A DNA stretch of 45,467 bases from JBBCJT01 sp037190665 (GTDB lineage: Bacteria > Pseudomonadota > Alphaproteobacteria > Acetobacterales > Acetobacteraceae), in assembly GCA_037190665.1 (NCBI GenBank), contig JBBCJT010000004.1, forward strand, positions 1 to 45,467, in the 5' to 3' direction. Positions 33,337-41,711 of the stretch are shown here, piece by piece; position 1 is the stretch's first letter, and each line of letters begins with the position of its first letter. Position numbers and translations under genes: made by a program. The notes beneath the pieces are model-generated. The model was not told the DNA's origin and did no database searches. It was given only the letters and a program-made list of their open reading frames with translations.

Positions 33337-35501
33337 TGACCGTTCCCCTCGTCGGCTATCTCGACCGCTTCTCCGCCCGGCCGGGCGAGGCGCTGGAGGT
33401 GAAGGTCTCCTCCGCCATGGCGGGCGACTACGCGGTCGACATCGTGCGGGTGGTCCAGAGCGATCCCAACCCGGCCGGCCCCGGCGTGAAGATCGTGCCG
33501 GTGGAGGGCGGGTTCACCGGCCGCTTCGCGTCCCGCACGCAGGCGGCGCATCTCGGCTCCTGCGCCATCGTCAAGGCGGGTGCGCTGGACCTGTCCGCCG
33601 GCTTCATCCTGCGCGTGCGCGTGCAGCCCTTCCGCCTCGCGGAGCAGGACGGGCCGCGCACCATCATCGCGCGCCATGACGGGCGCGCGGGCTGGACGCT
33701 CGCGCTCGACCACACCGGCGCGCGGCTGACGATCGAGGACGGTGCGCAGACGCTGGTCGTCGCGACCGCCACGAAGCCGTTGCTGCGGCGCTGGATCGAG
33801 ATCGAGGCGCGGTTCGACGGCGCGGCGGCCTCGCTGCGGCAGGCGCCGGTGACGCCGAGCTGGGGCGTGGCGCAGGAAACCGGCGCGGCCGAGGCACGCG
33901 CGGGACTCCGCCTGCGCGCGCTGCCGGCCGCCGACATCACCATCGGCGCGTCGCTGTCTGCGGACGGCGCACCGCGTTCGGTGTTCGAGGGGCGTATCGA
34001 GGACCCGACGCTGCTGTCGCCCGATGGCAAGGTGCTCGCCGCCTGGGATTTCTCCATCGGCATCGATACGCAGGCCGTCACCGATACCGGCCCGCTCGGC
34101 CTGCACGGCGCGCTGCACAACCTGCCGACGCGCGCGGTGCGTGGTTCGCGCTGGACCGGCGCGGAACATTGCTGGCGCCACGCGCCGCGCGACTACGCGG
34201 CGATCCATTTCCACAGCGACGATGTCGGCGACCTCGGCTGGCAGACCGATTTCTCCCTGCCGATCCCGGCGGGGATGAAAAGCGGCGCCTATGGCGTGCG
34301 GCTGCGCGGCACCGATGCGCAGGGCAAGGCGCACGAGGACATCGTGCCGTTCTACGTGCTGCCGCCGAAGGGCACGGCGACGGCGAAGGTCGCCTTCCTC
34401 GCCTCCACCTTCACCTATCAGGCCTATGCCAACCATGCGCGCGGCAATGCCGATGCGTCCTACAAGGCACGGCGCACGGCGTGGGGCGCGTATCCGCACA
34501 ATCCGGACGAACACCCGGACTACGGCACCTCCACCTACAACCGCCATCCGGACAACACCGGTATCAGCCTGTCGTCGCGCCTGCGGCCGATCCTGACGAT
34601 GCGGCCGGGCTACCTCACCTTCGACGACAAGCGCGGATCGGGGCTGCGGCACTACCCGGCGGACACGCATCTGCTCGGCTGGCTGGACGCGAAGCGCATC
34701 GGGTTCGACGTGATCACGGACGAGGATCTCGACAACGAAGGCGCGGGCCTGTTGCGGCCGTACAAGGTCGTCATCACCGGCTCGCATCCCGAATACCACA
34801 CGCCCGGCACGTGGGACGCCGTGCAGCAGTATCTCGGGGGCGGCGGGCGGCTCTGCTACATGGGCGGCAACGGGTTCTACTGGCGCGTCGCGCGCCGGCC
34901 CGACCTGCCGCACGTGATCGAGATCCGCCGCGCCGAAGGCGGCATCCGCGCCTGGGCGGCCGAACCCGGCGAATACTTCCAGCAGCTCGATGGCGGCCTC
35001 GGCGGTCTGTGGCGGCGCAACGGACGGCCGCCGCAGGCGCTGGTCGGCGTCGGCTTCTCCGGGCAGGGGCTGTTCGAGGGTTCCTTCTACCGCCGCATGC
35101 CGGACAGCCGCGCGCCGGAATTCGCATGGATGTTCGAGGGCATCGCAGACGAGGTGCTGGGCGATTTCGGCCTGTCCGGCGGCGGGGCGGCGGGGTTCGA
35201 GCTGGACCGCGCCGATGCGGTGCTCGGCAGCCCGCCGGGCACGCGCATCCTCGCGCGGTCCGAGGGCCACCAGTCGCATTTCGTGACGGTACCGGAGGAG
35301 CTGCTGTCGCACATGGCGACCGTCACCGGCGAACCGCCGGCCGATCTGGTGCGGGCGGAGATCGTGCATTTCGACACCGCGAACGGCGGCGCGGTGTTCG
35401 CCACCGGCTCGATCACCTTCTGCGGCAGCCTTCCGCACAACGACTACGACAACAACGTCTCGCGGCTGCTGGAGAACGTGGTGCGGCGGTTCTCGACGTA
35501 A
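33336..35501 (+). CDS. N,N-dimethylformamidase large-subunit-like protein
   Basis: 721-residue protein similar to the beta (large) subunit of N,N-dimethylformamidase, an iron enzyme that splits formamides to amine and formate. A concanavalin-like (LamG) region lies at about 85-230, and the catalytic-like C-terminal domain begins near 345. Candidate metal or catalytic residues are Y361/Y364 (STFTYQAYANHARG), Y401 (YGTSTYNRHPDN) and H484/E486 (GSHPEYHTPG), spaced much as the two Tyr and one Glu reported for the Paracoccus enzyme; this mapping is inferred. The small alpha subunit gene is not seen nearby. Last gene of the operon, followed by GC hairpins. Confidence 0.8.
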   Translation: MTVPLVGYLDRFSARPGEALEVKVSSAMAGDYAVDIVRVVQSDPNPAGPGVKIVPVEGGFTGRFASRTQAAHLGSCAIVKAGALDLSAGFILRVRVQPFRLAEQDGPRTIIARHDGRAGWTLALDHTGARLTIEDGAQTLVVATATKPLLRRWIEIEARFDGAAASLRQAPVTPSWGVAQETGAAEARAGLRLRALPAADITIGASLSADGAPRSVFEGRIEDPTLLSPDGKVLAAWDFSIGIDTQAVTDTGPLGLHGALHNLPTRAVRGSRWTGAEHCWRHAPRDYAAIHFHSDDVGDLGWQTDFSLPIPAGMKSGAYGVRLRGTDAQGKAHEDIVPFYVLPPKGTATAKVAFLASTFTYQAYANHARGNADASYKARRTAWGAYPHNPDEHPDYGTSTYNRHPDNTGISLSSRLRPILTMRPGYLTFDDKRGSGLRHYPADTHLLGWLDAKRIGFDVITDEDLDNEGAGLLRPYKVVITGSHPEYHTPGTWDAVQQYLGGGGRLCYMGGNGFYWRVARRPDLPHVIEIRRAEGGIRAWAAEPGEYFQQLDGGLGGLWRRNGRPPQALVGVGFSGQGLFEGSFYRRMPDSRAPEFAWMFEGIADEVLGDFGLSGGGAAGFELDRADAVLGSPPGTRILARSEGHQSHFVTVPEELLSHMATVTGEPPADLVRAEIVHFDTANGGAVFATGSITFCGSLPHNDYDNNVSRLLENVVRRFST

Positions 35502-35506
35502 GGCGC

Positions 35507-35600
35507 GGGGCGTTGCCCCACACCCCACGAGGGCTTCGCCCTCGACCCACCAGGGGCCGGGAGGCCCCTGGACCCCACTCCTGAAAAATGCCTTCGGCCA
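35507..35600. repeat. GC-hairpin intergenic repeat, second locus
   Basis: Three hairpins in a row: 35507-35511/35515-35519, 35528-35534/35538-35544 (loop TTC) and 35550-35558/35563-35571, then a spacer and GCCTTCGGCCA (35590-35600). The same CCAGGGG...CCCCTGGAC hairpin and GCCTTCGGCCA tail occur at 31-82. It starts six bases after the dimethylformamidase-like stop and may act as its terminator. No gene in 35502-35724. Confidence 0.65.
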
Positions 35601-35660
35601 CGGGCAGCGCCCCGGCCTTCCCCTGCCGTGAACCGGGTCACACGCGAGCGACGCGCCGCC

Positions 35661-35687
35661 TTGCGCACGCAAACGAAACAATATTTA
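35661..35687 (+). promoter_or_regulatory. Possible promoter of the lipoprotein gene
   Basis: TTGCGC (35661-35666) and TATTTA (35682-35687), 15 bases apart, sit in a short AT-rich patch 38 bases before the start codon. AAAGGAA lies just before the ATG. Weak but the only candidate. Confidence 0.3.
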
Positions 35688-35724
35688 CCCCCGCGCGCTC
35701 GAAACCGAACCAAAAGGAACGTTC

Positions 35725-36165
35725 ATGCGCGCCCTCATCTCCCTGCTCGGCGCCGGCCTGCTCGCCGGCTGCTCGTCCATCGTCGAAGGCACCTCGCAGC
35801 AGATCATGGTCAACGCCAACCCGCCCGGTGCGGAGTGCGGCCTGTACCGGGAGGGGATGCGGATCGCGACGGTGCAGAGCCCGGGCATCGCGCTGGTGCA
35901 GAAGACCAAGCACCCGATCTGGGTGGTCTGCGTGAAGCCCGGCTACGAGCAGGCGACCTACTTCAACCGCTCCGGTGCCGCGGGCGCGACCGCCGGCAAC
36001 ATCATCCTCGGCGGCGGCATCGGCTGGGCGATCGACAGCGCCACCGGCGCCGACAACAAGTACGACAGCCCGGTGAACATCACGATGGTGCCGACGCAGG
36101 GCGCGACGCCGCTGAGCCTGCCCGCGACGTTCAGCGGCGGGGCGATCCCGGTCGCGGCCCGCTGA
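35725..36165 (+). CDS. Small lipoprotein of unknown function
   Basis: 146 residues. Signal peptide with lipobox LAGC, lipidated cysteine C16, so it should be membrane-anchored outside the cytoplasm. A PEGA-like beta region follows (VNANPPGAECGLYREG, VVCVKPGYEQAT), then a glycine-rich stretch (GAAGATAGNIILGGGIGWAI) like a glycine zipper. No known function. It has its own ribosome site (AAGGAA) and is convergent with the importer operon: its stop codon directly abuts that of the opposite gene. Confidence 0.75.
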   Translation: MRALISLLGAGLLAGCSSIVEGTSQQIMVNANPPGAECGLYREGMRIATVQSPGIALVQKTKHPIWVVCVKPGYEQATYFNRSGAAGATAGNIILGGGIGWAIDSATGADNKYDSPVNITMVPTQGATPLSLPATFSGGAIPVAAR

Positions 36166-37160
36166 TCAGGGCGTGGCGGGCGGATTGACGAGGTGGCACG
36201 CCACCTCGTGCCCCTGCGCACTCGTCACCAGCGGCGGCACGACGCTGCGGCACACATCCATCACGAACGGGCAGCGCGTGTGGAACCGGCAGCCGGGCGG
36301 CGGGCGCAGCGCGCTGGGGATATCGCCGCGTGCGCGCACCCTGCCCTCCTTGTTGCGCGCCCGGTCGCGCGGATGCTGCGCGGGGACCGAGGCGATCAGC
36401 GCCTGGGTGTAGGGATGCAACGGCGCATCGTAGATCGCGGTGCGGTCGGCGATCTCCACCACGCGGCCGAGATACATCACCGCCACGCGGTTGGAGATGT
36501 GGCGCACCACGGACAGGTCATGCGCAATGAACAGGTAAGTCAGCTTCAGCTCCGCCTGCAGGTCCTGCAGCAGGTTGATGATCTGCGCCTGCACCGAGAC
36601 GTCAAGCGCCGAGACCGCCTCGTCGCAGACGATGAAGCCGGGGTTGAGCACCAGCGCGCGCGCGATGCCGATGCGCTGCCGCTGCCCGCCGGAGAACTCG
36701 TGCGGGAAGCGCGTGATGGCGCGTGCCGGCAGGCCGACCAGCGTCAGCATGTCCGCCACCCGCTTGCGCGCGGCCGCGTCCGCCCGCGCGCCGTGGATCA
36801 GCAGCGGCTCCATGACGATGTCTTCCACCGTCATGCGCGGGTTGAGCGCGCCATAGGGGTCCTGGAAGACGATCTGCATGCGCTGGCGACGCGTGCGCAT
36901 CGCCTTCGTGTTGAGCTTCGTGATCTCCTCGCCTGCGAAGAAGATCTGCCCGTCCGTCGGTTCGATCAGGCGGATCAGCAGCCGGCCGAGCGTGGACTTG
37001 CCGCAACCGGACTCGCCGACCAGACCCAGCGTCTCGCCCGCCATGATCCGCAGCGAGACATCGTCCACCGCGCGCAGCGTCGCCCCGCCGTGGCGGAAGA
37101 ACGAACCGCCGCCCACCTGAAAATGCTTGGACAGCTTCGCGATCTCGACCAGCGGCTCCG

Positions 37161-37164
<4 letters not shown>
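36166..37164 (-). CDS. Oligopeptide/dipeptide ABC transporter ATP-binding protein (DppF-like)
   Basis: Second ATPase of a peptide-type importer, 332 residues. Walker A GESGCGKST, Q-loop VFQDPYGALNP, signature FSGGQRQRIGIARAL, Walker B FIVCDEAVSALDVS and switch IAHDLSVV. The C-terminal cysteine cluster (GCRFHTRCPFVMDVC) is the family extension that holds an iron-sulfur cluster in DppD/DppF. The start overlaps the stop of the other ATPase gene (ATGA). It is last in the operon. Confidence 0.92.
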
Positions 37165-38134
<970 letters not shown>

Positions 38135-38138
<4 letters not shown>

Positions 38139-39049
38139 TGCTGGATCCTGAGCCGCGGGTCGAGTACGTCGCGCAGCCCGTCACCCAGCATGTTCAGCCC
38201 CATCACCGTGATCATCAGCGCCACGCCGGGGATCGCGATGATCCAGGGCGCGTCGCGCATGAAGTCGCGCCCCTCGGCCATCATCCCGCCCCACGTGGGC
38301 GTGGGCGGCACCGCGCCGACGCCGAGGAAGGACAGCGTCGCCTCCGACAGCACGGCGTAGGCGAACAGGAAGCTGAGCTGCACGATCATCGGCGCCATGG
38401 CGTTCGGCAGGATGTGCCGGCGCAGGATGCGCCAGTGCCCCGCGCCCGCCGCGACGGCCGCCTGCACGTACTCCATCTCGCGAAGCACGATCACGCTGGC
38501 ACGCACGATGCGCGCGGTGCGCGGCACGTAGACGATACCGAGCGCGATGATCACGTTCATCGTGGACGGGCCGAGCACGGCGGTCACCGCGATCGCGAGC
38601 AGGATGGCCGGGAAAGCCATCAGCGCGTCGTTCACCCGCATCAGCGCGTTGTCGGCGGCGCGGAAGTAGCCCGCCACCGCGCCGACCAGCGTGCCGAAGA
38701 TCGCGTTGATCAGCACCACCGACCCGCCGATCATCATCGAGAGCTGCGCCCCGTACAGCGTGCGTGCCCACAGGCTGCGGCCGAAACTGTCGGTGCCGAA
38801 GATCCAGTCCTCGCCCGGCGGCAGGAACTTGCTGCGCATCGCGAGCCGGTTCGGGTTGGCGGTGGTGATCCAGGGCGCGAGCGCGGCGGCGATCGCGATC
38901 ACGCCGAACAGCACCAGCCCGGTGATGAACAGCCGGTGGTGGAACAGCCGCTTGAACGTGGCGACCGCGGGATGGACGCGCTTCTCCGGCACGTCCTCCG
39001 CAAGGTCGTCGGCCGGTTCCGCGACAGCAGCGAGCGCGATCTCACTCAT
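38135..39049 (-). CDS. Peptide-type ABC transporter permease (DppC-like)
   Basis: 304 residues. A cytoplasmic N-terminus, then a first helix (LFITGLVLFGVIAIAAALAP) and about five more. The periplasmic FGTDSFGRSLWAR motif and the EAA loop (AAVAAGAGHWRILRRHILPN) are typical of OppC/DppC. Start at 39049 (MSEIALAAVAEP) is chosen over an upstream Met; it overlaps the DppB-like stop by eight bases. Confidence 0.92.
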
Positions 39050-39986
39050 AGCGCACCCGCGGGTCGAGCAGGGCGTAGGCGACATCCACCAGGATGTTGA
39101 CCATCACCAGCAGCGCGGTCACCAGCAGCAACCCGCCCTGCACCATCGGGTAGTCGCGCCCCAGCACCGCCTGGGTCAGCAACTGGCCGATGCCGGGAAG
39201 GGAGAACAGCGCCTCCGTCACCACGGAGCCCGAGATCATCAGGCTGATGATGATGCCGATCACGGTGGTGATCGGGATCAGCGCGTTGGCGAGCGCGTGG
39301 CGGAAGATCACCCGGCGCGGCGGCAGGCCCTTGGCCCGCGCCGTGCGGATGTAGTCCTGCCGCAGCACCTCCAGCATGGTCGAGCGGGTGATGCGCGCGA
39401 GCAGACCGGCCTGCAGCATCGCAAGCGACACCGCCGGCATGGTCATCGCGCGGAACCACCCCCACGGATCGGACCAGAACGGCACGTAGCCGCCCGAGGG
39501 CAGCCAGCCGAGATGCACGGCGAACAGGATGATCATCAGCAGCCCGAGGAAGAAGCTGGGCAGCGAGATGCCGATCATCGCGAAGGCCATCGCGATCTGG
39601 TCGATCATCGTGTTCTGGCGCAGGGCCGCGATGATGCCGGACAGCAGCCCGATCAGCAGCGTCAGCACCATCGCATAGGCGGACAGCCCCAGCGTGACCG
39701 GCAGCCGCTCGAACGTCGCGTCCACCACCGGCTTGCCGAGCAGGATGGACCGGCCGAGCGAGCCCTGCAGCAGGTTGCCGTACCAGGACGCCATCTGCAC
39801 CAGGAACGGCTCGTCGAGGCCGAGATCGGCACGGATCTGCGCGATCATCTGCGGCGTGGCGGCGAGCCCGGCGATCGCCGCCGCCGGGTCGCCGGGTATC
39901 AGCCGCATCAGGCTGAAGGTGATCAGGCTGACGATCAGCAGCACCGGCATGGCGCTGGCGACCCGCCGCAGCACCACGCCGATCAT
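39042..39986 (-). CDS. Peptide-type ABC transporter permease (DppB-like)
   Basis: 314 residues, six membrane helices, with the OppB/DppB N-terminal region (LITFSLMRLIPGDPAAAIAG), the GNLLQGSLGRSI motif and the EAA loop (TARAKGLPPRRVIFRHAL). Pairs with the following permease. It lies 25 bases after the binding-protein gene. Confidence 0.92.
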   Translation of the reverse strand: MIGVVLRRVASAMPVLLIVSLITFSLMRLIPGDPAAAIAGLAATPQMIAQIRADLGLDEPFLVQMASWYGNLLQGSLGRSILLGKPVVDATFERLPVTLGLSAYAMVLTLLIGLLSGIIAALRQNTMIDQIAMAFAMIGISLPSFFLGLLMIILFAVHLGWLPSGGYVPFWSDPWGWFRAMTMPAVSLAMLQAGLLARITRSTMLEVLRQDYIRTARAKGLPPRRVIFRHALANALIPITTVIGIIISLMISGSVVTEALFSLPGIGQLLTQAVLGRDYPMVQGGLLLVTALLVMVNILVDVAYALLDPRVRYE

Positions 39987-40011
39987 GCCGTCGCTCCGCC
40001 CGCGTGCGCCG

Positions 40012-41577
40012 TCAGTTCTCGAGCCACACGTTGGCCATCCGCGGGATGCGGAACGGCACGAAGCCCTTCACGTTGGCCCGGCTGGCCTGGATCTTGGTCA
40101 GCGCGCCGAACGGGAAGGCGTAGGCCCGCTCCAGCACCAGCTTCTGCATCCGCGCGAAGGCCTGGTTGCGCTCGGCCTCGGTCGCCAGCGTGTTCATCTC
40201 CCGGAACAGGGCGAGCACGTCCGGATCGTCCTTGTCGTCGCGCGGGCGGTACTGCGCCCCCGGGGCGACGAAGAACTGCATCGTCGGCAACGCGCCCAGC
40301 GCGGGCTGCGTGCCCCAGCCGGTGAAGAAGAAGTTGAATTCGGTCGAATTCACCTTCTGCGACATCTGCACCGAGGTCGGCCAGTCCACCACCCGCAGCT
40401 CTGCCTTGATGCCCACGGCCTGCAACTGCTGCTGCATGACCAGCGCCGAGTTGTACATCGGCGGATAGTCGCGGTTGGTCAGCAGGATGACCGGCTCGCC
40501 CTTGTAGCTGGACTGGGCGAGGTAGCGCTTGGCGACCGCCGGGTCGTTGATGTTGTAGGTTTCCTTGCCGGCGTCGCTGAAGCTGGCCTGGTGCGGATAC
40601 TGGAAGCCGACATTCAGACGGAAATTGCCGTCCGTCGCGGCGTCCATGATGTCTTCCATGCCCAGCGCCGCCTGCACCGCCTTGCGGAAGTTCAGGTCGT
40701 TCGTGGGCGCGATCGCGGTGTTGGGCAGCGCGATCTGGATCCACCAGTTCTCCAGCGGCAGCAGCGTGATGTTGCGGTTGTTCCGCATCGCCGCCGCGGC
40801 CTTGGTGGGGATGTCCTCCACCGCCTGCAGCTCGCCCGTCTCCAGCCCGGCGACGCGGGCGGAGGCCTCGGTCACCACGCGGAAGGTCACGGTGTCGAGG
40901 CAGGCGACCTTGTAGCCGCCGAAGCCGGTCCGCTGCTCGAAGCGGGTGTTCGGCTTGTAGCCGTCGTAGCGGCGCATGCGCACGTGGCTGCCGGGCACGA
41001 ATTCCACCAACTGGAAGGCCCCGGTGCCGATGGTGCGAAGCTGCTGCGGCGGATCGTCCTTCAGCTCGGCCGGGATGATCACCACCGGCACGCTGAAGGA
41101 GGAGAGCAGCTCGATGAAGGTCGGCTGCGGCGCCTTCATGCGGATGACGAAGGTGTTCGCATCCGGCGCGCTCCAGCCTTCCACCTGGTCGAACATGCTG
41201 CGGAACAGGCCGACGCGGCCGTAGCGGTCGAAGGAGGCGAGCACATCGGCGGAGGTCATCTCCTTGCCGTTGTGGAACTTCACCCCCTGCCGCAGCTTGA
41301 ACGTGTAGGTCAGCTTGTCGGCCGATTCCTCGTAGCTCTCGGCGAGCTCCGGGATCGCATTGTTGTTCTCGTCGCGCGTCATCAGCGACTCGAACATATT
41401 CATCGCGATGTTGCGCGTGGAAATGGTGTTCGAGGTCATCTGGTCGAGGCTGTTGATGTTGGCCTCCTGGCCGAACACCAGATCCCCGCCTGTACGCGGA
41501 CAGGTAAACGTCGCCGCCGCGGCGCTGCCCGCCGCCAACGTCGCCGCCGCGAACGCGACCCCCAGGAACCGTTGCAT
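40012..41577 (-). CDS. ABC transporter substrate-binding protein, family 5 (peptide type)
   Basis: 521-residue periplasmic binding protein. Start at 41577 (MQRFLGVAF) follows AAGGGGAG and gives a Sec signal peptide with likely cleavage near AAAA-TFTC; the frame is open 54 codons further up without signal. SBP family 5 marks: VFGQEANINSLDQM, YTFKLRQGVKFHNGKEMTSADV and the TGAFQLVEFVPGS region. Ligands of this family range from peptides to opines, glutathione and nickel, so the substrate is open. The nearby deacylases and amidases suggest an N-acyl or amide compound. Confidence 0.9.
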   Translation of the reverse strand: MQRFLGVAFAAATLAAGSAAAATFTCPRTGGDLVFGQEANINSLDQMTSNTISTRNIAMNMFESLMTRDENNNAIPELAESYEESADKLTYTFKLRQGVKFHNGKEMTSADVLASFDRYGRVGLFRSMFDQVEGWSAPDANTFVIRMKAPQPTFIELLSSFSVPVVIIPAELKDDPPQQLRTIGTGAFQLVEFVPGSHVRMRRYDGYKPNTRFEQRTGFGGYKVACLDTVTFRVVTEASARVAGLETGELQAVEDIPTKAAAAMRNNRNITLLPLENWWIQIALPNTAIAPTNDLNFRKAVQAALGMEDIMDAATDGNFRLNVGFQYPHQASFSDAGKETYNINDPAVAKRYLAQSSYKGEPVILLTNRDYPPMYNSALVMQQQLQAVGIKAELRVVDWPTSVQMSQKVNSTEFNFFFTGWGTQPALGALPTMQFFVAPGAQYRPRDDKDDPDVLALFREMNTLATEAERNQAFARMQKLVLERAYAFPFGALTKIQASRANVKGFVPFRIPRMANVWLEN

Positions 41578-41711
41578 CGCCGGTCTCCCCTTCTGTTTTG
41601 CCGAAGCCCCGCGCAACTGTCCGTGTATGGCGTCCGGCACGTCAAGGGGCATGCGCACGACCCGTGCCCGGGCGTCGGGATCGTGATTAGCTGGCCCGGC
41701 CCGGCGCGGGC

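Noticed and set aside
29095..35501. Calling the operon an ectoine degradation cluster
   Set aside because: Only DoeB-like and class III aminotransferase proteins fit; ectoine hydrolase and the semialdehyde dehydrogenase are absent and a dimethylformamidase-like gene is present.
33207..35681. An 824-codon minus-strand open frame opposite the dimethylformamidase-like gene
   Set aside because: Composition typical of a shadow frame and no recognisable domain; the plus strand is clearly coding and coupled to its operon.
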